NCBI RefSeq assembly: GCF_003048375.1
Contig: NZ_CP021643.1
Span: forward strand, 1 to 64,000
Source of the DNA: Campylobacter concisus
GTDB lineage: Bacteria; Campylobacterota; Campylobacteria; Campylobacterales; Campylobacteraceae
Direction of reading: 5' to 3'
DNA: 64,000 nucleotides
The translations under genes were made by a program, and so were the position numbers. The notes below the pieces were generated by a model. The model saw nothing but the letters and a program-made list of their open reading frames with translations. It searched no databases and was not told the DNA's origin. Within the stretch, counting starts at the first letter, position 1, and each line of letters opens with the position of its first letter. Positions 50,045 through 59,316 of the stretch are shown here, piece by piece.

Positions 50045-52525
50045 TTATGCAGTTTGTATTTCGTATGGCATAAACATATTACCATATTTCTTATAGGCAG
50101 GCAAAGTAAATGCACTAGCTCCACTTGAATTAAGCATAAAAATGGTTCTATTGCCATCAGGATTTTCTTTAATAGCATCATAAATTTGTTGTGCTGGGCC
50201 GCTTAGATCTTTATTGCCATTTACACTTTTAACTCCAGCGTATGCGACATCTTTGTCCTTCATTTTAAACAAGAAACACCTTGTTGAGAATAACTCTGCA
50301 AATTCTTGATCGACATCACCCGTGCTTTGCGTAATTAAAATCAGATGAATACCATATTTTCTAACTTCTCTAGCAAATGTATCAAGAAGCTTGCTAAACA
50401 CTGGAATATTAAAAAAGTTGTGTGCCTCTTCAATGAAGTAAAAAGCGTCAGGCCTTGGCAAATCGGCATTTTGTTGCTTCATTGCTTGCAACTTGTCGTA
50501 TTTAAACCAGTTTTGGAATAAAAGCCAGCCTACTGACACAAAGTTTTTTGAGTCCCCTTTGATCTTATCAAACTCAGCATAATATGCTGGATAATTCTCT
50601 CTAACAACGACGTTATTGAAGTAGGCAAAAACTGGATTTTTGCTGATAAAGTTTAATTTCTCGCCAAGTGATCCAAACCTAGTTTGTTCTTCTTCGCTTA
50701 GCTGAATATTTTTTGTTTGTCCCTTTATAGCATTTACTAGATCATTTAGAATAGGTCTTGCAAATCTATTATACTCTGGTGGCAATTCATCAGCCCTTGT
50801 TCTTTCATTATACTTAGGGTTGCCGTTTTCATCTTTTATTTTTAATATTTCATCAATTATTCCCTCATAGGATTTGCCGTAGGTTTGATTATTTCTAATT
50901 TCTCTTAATGTAAGAAGTGGATAGCCCCCTTCATCAGCCTCTCCTTTTAGTTGCAACATTCTGTAAAGGCTTGTTTTTAAGGCAGCTTCTTCTAGCGGGT
51001 CTAATGCCTTATCTGGACCACCAGAAACAGTTAGCATCAAATTGATAAAGTCCCTAAACATTAGCCACTCTTCTTCGGTAGGTCTTGATATATCATCAAA
51101 ATCAAATAGAGAAAAACGTAGCTTTGAAACATCTGGCGGAACAATCTCAATCATTTTTTTCTCAGGAGTATTGTTATTTTTTCTAATGCTATCAAATATC
51201 CTTCCACCAGTATATCCAACGTTGATATAGCGTATTTTTCGATTTTCATTTAGATCGTTTGCTTTCCCAGTTTCAAAATCATAACCAATTATTTGTGACA
51301 CCATCTTAAGCGCAGCAACAGATTTACCAGCTCCAGTAGTTCCGAAAATTAGCATGTGTGGAGATGAATTGCCTTTTAGCATGCAGTTAAAAAAGTTGTT
51401 ATTAATATCTCGGCCATAAAAATCAACTTTCAAAAAGACGTTTGAGCCTACGCCGTGCTTAAGATTTTCGGCCTCATCTTTTAATGGTTTTGCTAAGCAA
51501 TCTCTACATAAAGATGTCTGGAAGAATTTAGAAATAATATCTTGATGAACAATTATGTCAAAATCAATATCCCTTGCCATTAATAGGGTTTTTGGCAATA
51601 ACTTATCAACAAGCAAAAATCTTTCCTCGGCACTTATGCCCATAATAGACTGAAAAGCAGAGGCTGTTTTTTGCTCTTTTAGAAAGAACATGCCATTTGC
51701 AACAAAACATTTATTTTCGATTTCTTCTATTGCTTCTTTGTTTTCAGGATCTTTTCTTAATTTATTTAAAGCTTTATTTGTAATGCTGTCCCCAAATTTG
51801 GCAGCTCTTTGCATAAGCTCTATTTGCCCTTTGGTCTTGTGCGTAGAAAAATCAAAGAACAGATTGCATACGCCATTCCACTCTGTCCTAAAAAGTTCAA
51901 GCACAGAGAAGTGACTTGACCCCTTAAAGCCAGTTATTTGATAAGGTGTATATTTATTTAAAATACTATCGCTCGCAATAGCAATCAGGGATGGAAATTT
52001 CTTATATAGTAGGTCAATGTCTTCGCTATACTCAACGTCATTGTATTTATTTATACTTCTCTTGTCGTTTTCCAAATAGACATCCAGTAGAAAAATATGA
52101 TACAAGGCTGTTAAGATTTCAGGAGGTGGGAGTAGTTGAATAGAGAAGCTAAGTGCAATCTCTTCTGCAATGCCCCTATCAAGAGTAAAAACATAAATTG
52201 CCTCAATGTTATCTTGCTTAACAAAACTGATCATTACTTCAGTTTGTCTATCCTTATCGTGCCTAATTTGGTTTGTGAATTGCGCAAAATTTTCTATCTT
52301 TACAATCTCATTGGAGCCAGTTTCAAGTTTTAGGGCATAAAGTCTTTGTCGTCCATTTATATCAAGACTAATTGAATTTGTTTCATAGTCCATCTCAAAA
52401 AAATCTATGGTTTTTGAAAGCTTAACTTTTGAGAAATACCCAAAAACCTTCATAAAAATTTGATCCAATATGGCAAAAGACTTAAAAGTCAGTGAGCCTT
52501 TGGGCAATGTGTCAAGTTTTATCAT
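50045..52525 (-). CDS. VirB4/TraC-family conjugation ATPase
   Basis: This 826-aa ATPase powers type IV secretion. Walker A is MLIFGTTGAGKSVAALKM (about residues 390-406) and Walker B DAFYFIEEAHNFFN (about 690-703), followed by the arginine-type sensor region VRKYGIHLILITQSTGDVD (about 719-737), as in VirB4, TraC and the IcmB/DotO group. The N-terminal 350 residues form the less conserved domain. The start overlaps the preceding gene by 4 bp. Together with the coupling protein it identifies this as a conjugative or mobilisable element. Confidence 0.85.
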   Translation of the reverse strand: MIKLDTLPKGSLTFKSFAILDQIFMKVFGYFSKVKLSKTIDFFEMDYETNSISLDINGRQRLYALKLETGSNEIVKIENFAQFTNQIRHDKDRQTEVMISFVKQDNIEAIYVFTLDRGIAEEIALSFSIQLLPPPEILTALYHIFLLDVYLENDKRSINKYNDVEYSEDIDLLYKKFPSLIAIASDSILNKYTPYQITGFKGSSHFSVLELFRTEWNGVCNLFFDFSTHKTKGQIELMQRAAKFGDSITNKALNKLRKDPENKEAIEEIENKCFVANGMFFLKEQKTASAFQSIMGISAEERFLLVDKLLPKTLLMARDIDFDIIVHQDIISKFFQTSLCRDCLAKPLKDEAENLKHGVGSNVFLKVDFYGRDINNNFFNCMLKGNSSPHMLIFGTTGAGKSVAALKMVSQIIGYDFETGKANDLNENRKIRYINVGYTGGRIFDSIRKNNNTPEKKMIEIVPPDVSKLRFSLFDFDDISRPTEEEWLMFRDFINLMLTVSGGPDKALDPLEEAALKTSLYRMLQLKGEADEGGYPLLTLREIRNNQTYGKSYEGIIDEILKIKDENGNPKYNERTRADELPPEYNRFARPILNDLVNAIKGQTKNIQLSEEEQTRFGSLGEKLNFISKNPVFAYFNNVVVRENYPAYYAEFDKIKGDSKNFVSVGWLLFQNWFKYDKLQAMKQQNADLPRPDAFYFIEEAHNFFNIPVFSKLLDTFAREVRKYGIHLILITQSTGDVDQEFAELFSTRCFLFKMKDKDVAYAGVKSVNGNKDLSGPAQQIYDAIKENPDGNRTIFMLNSSGASAFTLPAYKKYGNMFMPYEIQTA

Positions 52526-53022
52526 TTTGAATGTCCTATCGTATTTAATTGTTTAAGCTTCTCTTTTGCTAAGTAGCTTAAATTTTCATATTCGCTTATT
52601 ATAACTTGCAAATCAAAAGCATTGATTGCAAATTTTTCTCTTATAAAATTTAAAAAATTGTCTAGCTCCACTGATGAGCCAGTTTCTCTTTTCTTTGAAA
52701 TATTTTTTGTATATTCAAAGACGCGCTCCAATGGAGTATCTACATTGACATTTGATAATTTTATATCTATTAACTCTACTTTTACAATAGAAAGTGTTTC
52801 TAAAATTCGCTTTTTTGTAAGCCTAAGAATAAAAACCTTCACCCCATCAAAATATACCACAAGCAGATTATTGATTGTTTTAATATCAATTTCGACTTCA
52901 TTGTTTGAAGCAAGATTGCAAATCGCCTTTGTGATATAATTAACGCCAATTACATGATTTTCAGAAAATTTTCTTTCCAAAAGATCATTGAGCCTTTCCA
53001 ATTTCTCTGTAAGTGTTTGCAT
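52522..53022 (-). CDS. Hypothetical 166-aa protein, first gene of the transfer operon
   Basis: This is an unrecognised protein of mixed composition. A beta-rich segment (residues about 50-85) is followed by charged helices ending in YENLSYLAKEKLKQL. It starts with AAAGAAAAAAGAAATG upstream and overlaps the VirB4-like gene by 4 bp. It could be a small cytoplasmic T4SS accessory; no signature confirms it. Confidence 0.55.
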   Translation of the reverse strand: MQTLTEKLERLNDLLERKFSENHVIGVNYITKAICNLASNNEVEIDIKTINNLLVVYFDGVKVFILRLTKKRILETLSIVKVELIDIKLSNVNVDTPLERVFEYTKNISKKRETGSSVELDNFLNFIREKFAINAFDLQVIISEYENLSYLAKEKLKQLNTIGHSK

Positions 53023-53190
53023 TTCTTTTTTCTTTAATATATATTTGCCGAATTATACATTTTTTAATCTTGCTTTATTCTAAAAAATAGAAAAACTAAA
53101 TTTTTTTATTTTTTTTGATTTTTTGTATTATAAAAAATAAAAAATTATATATAATTGCACTAAATAATTTTTTTTGAAAGGATAACGATC
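53023..53190. promoter_or_regulatory. Divergent intergenic region between transfer operon and the 53-64 kb operon
   Basis: This is 168 bp of strongly AT-rich DNA between two divergent operons. It contains several A/T runs and strings such as ATTATATATAATT at 53144-53156. The plus-side gene has a good ribosome binding site (GAAAGGATAACG). Both operons must be driven from here, but no convincing -35/-10 pair stands out by eye. Confidence 0.4.
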
Positions 53191-54345
53191 GTGGATAGCA
53201 AAGATATTGCTGTTGCAAATATGTTGCAGAACCAAGCCAAAAAAATCCTTGATTACTGCAAACTAGATGTAAATAGCATTTTTGCTGATATACCTTCTAA
53301 TTTCACGACCGTTGATTTAGAAGTTAAAAACTTCAACCCTGGTATAGACTACGATGAAAATGTTGTCTATAAAGTAAAGAAGGATAACCAGCTAATAGGG
53401 GATTTTTATTTAAAAAACAAAATGTTTATCCCAATGGGCTATCGCTCTTCATCTACTCCAGAGGACAAAGAACACTACGATAGATGCAAACAAGAGTTTG
53501 ATATAAAAAATTGCTCAGGTATTAAAATTACAGATGCAAATTTAACAAAGCTTATTAAAAGAATAGATAGTGGAAAGATTAATGACAATAGATTGATTAA
53601 TCTCATAGATATTATTGCTAATACAAGCATGGCAACTATTAATAAAACTTTTAGATTAAGCTCAAAACTAGCATCTGATAGTATCAACCAAAACGACTAT
53701 AAAGAGATCATTGAGCTTATTACAAAAAAGACAAAAAATACTTCACCTGGTATTTTAATGTATCAAATTTTTGGCTACCAAGGACAAAGTGAAGTTAGCT
53801 ACAAGATAAATCAAAGTCAAAAAGATAAACTTATAAACATTATTTTAAATGACAATGGCACTCTTAGGGATAAAGATGAATATGAAGCAATGCTGGACAA
53901 GCTATCTTTTGATGAAAGATTAAGTTTAGTTAAACCATTAAACACGATCTATACAGATGCTGGCAACCTAGTTAAGGCAAGTCCAGAATTGAAAGAGAAT
54001 GAGCAATACTTTTCGGCAAGCATATCTTATGAGCTTAGCTTAAAAACGCTTACCGAAGATCTTAAATTTAGAAAGAAGGACGTTGAGAGCCTTTTGTGGA
54101 GCTGCAAAGAACTTTCTGCTCAATGTGATCAAAACTTTGAGTATATGGGGCAAAAGAATACTAGCAAGAGCATATATATGAAAAACGATGTTTTTACTGA
54201 CTTACGTTCAAAGGAATTTGATGAATACTGCATAAATGTATTAGAGCAAAAAGAAATTTTAAGCAAAATTGAAACAAATAGTATCATTAACAATATATCA
54301 CAAAATAATAATTATAATAAGAGTCCAAAATTAAGAATAAAATAA
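53191..54345 (+). CDS. Hypothetical 384-aa protein, first gene of the 53-64 kb operon
   Basis: This is an unrecognised soluble protein. It begins with GTG, preceded by GAAAGGATAACG. There are scattered Cys residues, a Lys/Asp-rich, largely helical body and no nucleotide-binding motif or membrane segment. It leads a tight series of genes that includes DHH, SF2 helicase and HD-domain enzymes, so it may belong to the same DNA or RNA processing system. Confidence 0.6.
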   Translation: MDSKDIAVANMLQNQAKKILDYCKLDVNSIFADIPSNFTTVDLEVKNFNPGIDYDENVVYKVKKDNQLIGDFYLKNKMFIPMGYRSSSTPEDKEHYDRCKQEFDIKNCSGIKITDANLTKLIKRIDSGKINDNRLINLIDIIANTSMATINKTFRLSSKLASDSINQNDYKEIIELITKKTKNTSPGILMYQIFGYQGQSEVSYKINQSQKDKLINIILNDNGTLRDKDEYEAMLDKLSFDERLSLVKPLNTIYTDAGNLVKASPELKENEQYFSASISYELSLKTLTEDLKFRKKDVESLLWSCKELSAQCDQNFEYMGQKNTSKSIYMKNDVFTDLRSKEFDEYCINVLEQKEILSKIETNSIINNISQNNNYNKSPKLRIK

Positions 54346-54369
54346 AAAAATCACTAATGGAGAGGCAAA

Positions 54370-57258
54370 ATGGCACATTTTAGATACAATAGTAATGAAA
54401 ATAAAGGTATTACACTTACGCTAAAAGCTGGCGATCTAGGTCTTTTTGACGGCATCCCATTGAAAAAGATCAATGAAGCCAAAACTCAAGAAGTAATCTC
54501 TCAAAGCCCAGTTGTTTCGCAAGACACATTTGTAAAAGATTTAATTGTAGAAAATAAAAGCAACGAAGAAGAGATGCAAACAAATGCAAAAATCTTTTCA
54601 AAATTTCCACAAAGCTCAGAGGTTATTGGTGCAACAATTCAGCCATTAATTACTTCAGCCAATGTTGAAATTAACGGACGCAATTTTCAAGTATATTTTT
54701 CTAATAAAAATAATAGTGGTGGAACAAAAGCTTCGGTTTTAAAACTATATGAAAGCATTGAAAAAGATGGTGAAAAACAATTAAAAGAGATTGACTTAAG
54801 CCAAACTAGGGTCACTTTTAGAAATGTTAAAGAGTCCATTGACGAAATTTTAAAAGCCGCTATTAACTTATATCAAAATGGCAATACAGAGCCTTTAACA
54901 ACAATGTATATTGATTTGCCTAAGAAATATGGGAAAAAAGACGAGAACGGAAATGATATAAGCAACTTTTGGGCTGTGGATGAAGATGGACAAACCTATG
55001 CAAATGTTGATTATGGCAATATCAAGGACTTTATTAAAATAGCCATGGAAACAGAAAAACAATATATGAAAATTATGCCTACAAGCGAAGCATATTTAAA
55101 AGCTATAAATACTCTAGTAAAATTTAACCAATATGCTGACATAAATCTTATTACTATGTCTGCTAGACTAATTCAATACAATGATCCAGATGTAGAAAAG
55201 GTTGGATTAAAAATAAACTCTACTAAGATTGAAGAGGCTGAATTTATTATGGCTGATGAAAACAACTCTTTAACAATTACGACATCAGCTTTTGCAAAAA
55301 GCATCAATGAAACCGATATAGAGAAATTTAAATCAACCTATGTCAGCAATGAAACAAGAGCCAACATTGAAACTTTCGTCAATGAGGCAGCAAAAGATCC
55401 ATACGTTGCTTATCATCTACTAATAGCCATTGAAAGCAGCCTTAGACCACATATTCAAGAGGTTGGGCAGCTTATTAAAGAGCCAAACCCAACAAAGCTT
55501 GCTACTGAAAATAAAGCAATAAATGCAATTCTTGAACCAATAAAACAATCATTCCCGTCAATAGGCTTTTCGGGTAAGTATTTTGCTGATAAATTTGGCA
55601 AGGGTGAAGATGCTAAAGATATTTTTCAGTTTGCTAATAATTTAGTAAAAACGTTTAAAAATAAGGTAGTCGCGTCTATTAACTACATAAATGATTTTAA
55701 TAAAATTACTCTAACAAAAGATGGTTCTCACGTAAAGGGTAGTGCAAATGGTGTTAGTATGTTTTATAACGGTGCATTGCCTCTTGGTTTAGGTATTGCA
55801 AAGATAAATAAATCACAAGACCTTAAGGGATCTATGAGTAAAGAAAATATACTTACTCAAAAACTTGAGATAGCAAACTTTTTTATCCCAAGTAGGTTTT
55901 TTATAAATAAACAAACTGGCGAAGAGATAAATGTTCCGCCAAGAGTATTGTTCCCAAGCAATAATAGAACACTATCAAAAGAGCTAATCGACGTCTTAAG
56001 AACTATTGCAACAATGAACAACAATGGCGAATTAACTGGAATAAATGGCTCAACTTATTCAGCAAAAATAGAAGAAAAGATAGACAAATTACTAACAAGA
56101 GCAAATGGAGATGGAGATAAAAAAGATCCAGAGCTTGAAAACAAGATATATATCAAAACAAAAGGGGCAATATCTGATGCTCTATCACTTCTTGCAAGTG
56201 CAAAAAAATCACCAGAGGACTTAAAAAAGGTTCTTACATCACCGAAACTCGATGATGCACTAAAGCTTGCTGCGCAAAGTAAATTGCACCCAAATTATGC
56301 TCTTAATAGCTATCTTGACTCGGTGGCTAAAAATAACCAGTTTGTGATCAATAATGCACTAAGAGCAAAGAGCAATAATGGTGATGACGTATATGTTACT
56401 CACAATGAGATTTCAAATGGTGATATAAGAAAAAGCGTTAATAAAGTTCTTGGAGAATTTTATGACAAAGATCAAGCGTTTTCATATACTCTATTTGAGT
56501 TTAAAGAGAGAGAAGACAATCCTCTTTATAATGCCATAAAATATGGTCCAATTAACCCAGCTATTAAGAAATTAGTCGGCAAGACAAAAGAGGATAAAGA
56601 ATTTATGTCACCTGATAATTTCTTGGCCAACTATAAAATAGGTGAGGATTTAGGCGAACCAGTAAAAAAAGAAACACAAAACGGCGAGGTTCATAATATG
56701 AATGTTCCTTTACCAACAAAAATGGCTGTTGTCTTAAATCAAATATTACAAAATAATATGCCTGAAAAATCTCCAATGAGAGATCTAAAAAATTACTTTA
56801 ACCAAGAATACAAAGATATTTCAAGCGATAGGAAAGAAGAATTTGTAAGTAAGCTTGGTAAAAATAGCTATGTTCAACCAAGCTTTAATCCAGAAGAGCT
56901 ATTAAAAATGGCACAAAATAAAGACCAAAGCCAATTATCAAAGGTTGTGACAAGCAATATCGAAGAAACTCCTGCGGAAGAGCCACAACTAAAGAAAAGA
57001 GGCAGACCTTCCAAGAGAGTAATTGAAGTTATTTCTGGAGAAAACGAGGAGATCGTTGCTATTGAGAACGACAACAATATTGCCGTTGAAGCACAAATTG
57101 AAGACCTTGATCTTGGCGAAATAGCAGGCAATCCATACGATACCTACGTTCCAAATATGGACGATAATGATATGAATTTTGGCGATGACATGGGATACTC
57201 ATTAAGCGAAGAAATCCAAGACTTCGACGAAAACATTAACAACAAATTCAAACTTTAA
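54370..57258 (+). CDS. Large hypothetical protein with an AT-hook-like motif
   Basis: I do not recognise this 962-aa protein. It is soluble, with a long mixed alpha/beta body. Near residue 875 the motif LKKRGRPSKRVIEV matches an AT-hook (Gly-Arg-Pro core), a minor-groove DNA binding element, and the last 60 residues are very acidic. The ribosome binding site is GGAGAGG. It is followed by a strong terminator before the DHH gene. The AT-hook suggests that it contacts AT-rich plasmid DNA; a role in chromatin-like compaction or replication is speculative. Confidence 0.65.
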   Translation: MAHFRYNSNENKGITLTLKAGDLGLFDGIPLKKINEAKTQEVISQSPVVSQDTFVKDLIVENKSNEEEMQTNAKIFSKFPQSSEVIGATIQPLITSANVEINGRNFQVYFSNKNNSGGTKASVLKLYESIEKDGEKQLKEIDLSQTRVTFRNVKESIDEILKAAINLYQNGNTEPLTTMYIDLPKKYGKKDENGNDISNFWAVDEDGQTYANVDYGNIKDFIKIAMETEKQYMKIMPTSEAYLKAINTLVKFNQYADINLITMSARLIQYNDPDVEKVGLKINSTKIEEAEFIMADENNSLTITTSAFAKSINETDIEKFKSTYVSNETRANIETFVNEAAKDPYVAYHLLIAIESSLRPHIQEVGQLIKEPNPTKLATENKAINAILEPIKQSFPSIGFSGKYFADKFGKGEDAKDIFQFANNLVKTFKNKVVASINYINDFNKITLTKDGSHVKGSANGVSMFYNGALPLGLGIAKINKSQDLKGSMSKENILTQKLEIANFFIPSRFFINKQTGEEINVPPRVLFPSNNRTLSKELIDVLRTIATMNNNGELTGINGSTYSAKIEEKIDKLLTRANGDGDKKDPELENKIYIKTKGAISDALSLLASAKKSPEDLKKVLTSPKLDDALKLAAQSKLHPNYALNSYLDSVAKNNQFVINNALRAKSNNGDDVYVTHNEISNGDIRKSVNKVLGEFYDKDQAFSYTLFEFKEREDNPLYNAIKYGPINPAIKKLVGKTKEDKEFMSPDNFLANYKIGEDLGEPVKKETQNGEVHNMNVPLPTKMAVVLNQILQNNMPEKSPMRDLKNYFNQEYKDISSDRKEEFVSKLGKNSYVQPSFNPEELLKMAQNKDQSQLSKVVTSNIEETPAEEPQLKKRGRPSKRVIEVISGENEEIVAIENDNNIAVEAQIEDLDLGEIAGNPYDTYVPNMDDNDMNFGDDMGYSLSEEIQDFDENINNKFKL

Positions 57259-57269
57259 AATAAGACTTC

Positions 57270-57301
57270 CCCGCCAGGCATAAGGTTTGGCGGGTCTTTT
57301 T
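57270..57301 (+). terminator. Rho-independent terminator
   Basis: Seven-bp arms CCCGCCA and TGGCGGG (57270-57276 and 57288-57294) around an 11-base loop are followed by TCTTTTT. It is the most convincing terminator in the window, placed 11 bp after the 962-aa gene and before the DHH gene, so readthrough or a promoter within it must supply the downstream genes. Confidence 0.85.
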
Positions 57302-57324
57302 AAAATACAAACGAGAAAACAAAA

Positions 57325-59316
57325 ATGGCAACAGTAAATGAATATCTTAGAAAACTACAACTAAACCAAAAAGAAAACCAAAAACAAATTGATGAGTATA
57401 TAAAAGAGCTTAAAAAAAACGAAGGTAATGGTAAATTTAAAATACCAGTAGGCAAAATTGACTGCTTTTATGAAAATATTCTCGACAAAATCAAAAATGG
57501 CAAAGGCGTTTTAATATATTCAGACTATGACGTAGATGGCATTTTCTCTTGCGTGATGATGATCGAAACATTACAGCAAATAGCAAAGCAAGAGCTAGAT
57601 AAAGACCCTAATAATACTAAAATCAAAGACTTTTTTGAGAAGCTTAGATTTAAAATACCAACAAGAACAGAGGGCTACGGAATAAGTGCTGACTATATCA
57701 AAGCAGCCTTGAAATCAAATATTATTGACTATATTATTACTTGTGATAACGGCACTCAAAAAAGCGTTGTTCCGATCGTGACCGATGAAAACTACAAAAA
57801 TAAGGTATTTGTATTTGATCACCATGCAAATGGGGATTTTGGTAATTATGACAATATACTAAATCCAAATACAGACGGCAAAGTCGAAATTTCAACTGGT
57901 ATTTTGCTATACCGATTTTTTGAAAAGCTATCTAGTAGAAAAAAAATAGAGTTACCAAATTTAGCCGATCTTGCAGCCTTTACGGCAGTAGCAGACGTTG
58001 CTTCTCTTGATAGTAATAGGGATATAATAGAGCAGGGTTTAAATATCATCAACAACGCTGGCATAAGCTACACCAACGCCAGCAAAGAGATAGACAAGTT
58101 AGGAGAGAAAGTTGTAAGCCAAATAAGGCAAAATGATACAGAAAAGGCCTACAAAAATATTGCTAAAATTGAAAAGTTAAATGAAAAGCAAGGTCAAATT
58201 TTAGAGCTTGCCAATCTTACAAGACCATTTTATAAAAAGCTTTTTCAAAATAGAGAAAATATAACCACAAAGGATCTATCATTTTCTGCTATCCCTTTAA
58301 TAAATGCCTTGAATAGACTAGAAGCAAATAGCAACTTTTTAGTAAAGATGCTTCAAATTAAGCAAGAAAACGAAGCAAATAATAATATGCTTAATAGTGG
58401 TATATATATTTTAAATGGACTTAACAATAAAAGAAAAGAGCTTGCTTTTGAGGCTACAAAAAATGCTCTTCAGGCTGTAAAAGAAAAAGGGCTTGAAAAA
58501 GATCCGCTAATTTTTGTATATGTTGAAAATACAAAAATAGGACTTTGTGGATTGATTGCACAAAGGATTTTTGACAATACTGGTGCAGATGTTATAGTAG
58601 GCACAGACGTCAATGGTAAGATAATCTTTAGCGGACGTGGCAACAATGTATTTGATAATCTAACCAGGCTAATGAATTTTAAACTAGAGGCTAAAGATAT
58701 TTTCTCTTTTGGCGGACACTTAAAGGCGCTTGGTGGCTCTATAAAAGATCATACAAGATTTAATGAGCTTTTAAAAGAAGCCCTTGCTAGCAATATATTT
58801 ATATCTAATAAAAATACAACTGAGCTTGATTTAGCAAAAGATAGTTTCAATATTCTTGAAAAGCCAGTATCTTTGTTTGAATACAATGAACTTTCTAAAC
58901 ATCTAACAAAAATTACTGGAGCTATCCCTTATAGCAAGAATTTTCTGGCACCAGTGATTATTACTTCAGACATGATCTTAAATAAAGATGCAATTATGGG
59001 CAAGGCAAAGCAGAAAGACTTTGTGCTTTTAAAGCTGGCAGTGACTGACCCAATTAATGACAAAACAGAGAGTATAGATTTTATATGCCCTGGTAAAAAT
59101 GCGCTTGACTTAATAGAAAATAGCGAAAATGTTTCTAAAAACAATAAATTGCCTATTTTTTTAATGGAGCTGTCAAACAATAATTTTGATTTTAGCAAGG
59201 ATACTTTCTCTGGTAAGATCGTATTTAAAGAGCAGCTAATCCCTGAAAATTTCTTAGAAAAGATTAAAAAAAACAACGTTCAAGAGCAAAAAGTAGCAAC
59301 GAGCATTAAAATATGA
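57325..59316 (+). CDS. RecJ-like DHH-family phosphoesterase
   Basis: This 663-aa protein has DHH-family motifs: motif I GVLIYSDYDVDGIFSCVM (about residues 59-76, metal-binding Asp residues), motif II ITCDNGTQ (about 139), motif III VFVFDHHANGDF (about 160-171, the DHH box) and the DHHA1-type FSFGGHLKALGGSI (about 458-471). RecJ-like enzymes degrade single-stranded DNA 5'-3', while others are nano-RNases or cyclic-dinucleotide phosphodiesterases; the length and DHHA1 position favour a RecJ-like exonuclease. It overlaps the SF2 helicase gene by 4 bp, so the two are likely to work together. Confidence 0.8.
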   Translation: MATVNEYLRKLQLNQKENQKQIDEYIKELKKNEGNGKFKIPVGKIDCFYENILDKIKNGKGVLIYSDYDVDGIFSCVMMIETLQQIAKQELDKDPNNTKIKDFFEKLRFKIPTRTEGYGISADYIKAALKSNIIDYIITCDNGTQKSVVPIVTDENYKNKVFVFDHHANGDFGNYDNILNPNTDGKVEISTGILLYRFFEKLSSRKKIELPNLADLAAFTAVADVASLDSNRDIIEQGLNIINNAGISYTNASKEIDKLGEKVVSQIRQNDTEKAYKNIAKIEKLNEKQGQILELANLTRPFYKKLFQNRENITTKDLSFSAIPLINALNRLEANSNFLVKMLQIKQENEANNNMLNSGIYILNGLNNKRKELAFEATKNALQAVKEKGLEKDPLIFVYVENTKIGLCGLIAQRIFDNTGADVIVGTDVNGKIIFSGRGNNVFDNLTRLMNFKLEAKDIFSFGGHLKALGGSIKDHTRFNELLKEALASNIFISNKNTTELDLAKDSFNILEKPVSLFEYNELSKHLTKITGAIPYSKNFLAPVIITSDMILNKDAIMGKAKQKDFVLLKLAVTDPINDKTESIDFICPGKNALDLIENSENVSKNNKLPIFLMELSNNNFDFSKDTFSGKIVFKEQLIPENFLEKIKKNNVQEQKVATSIKI

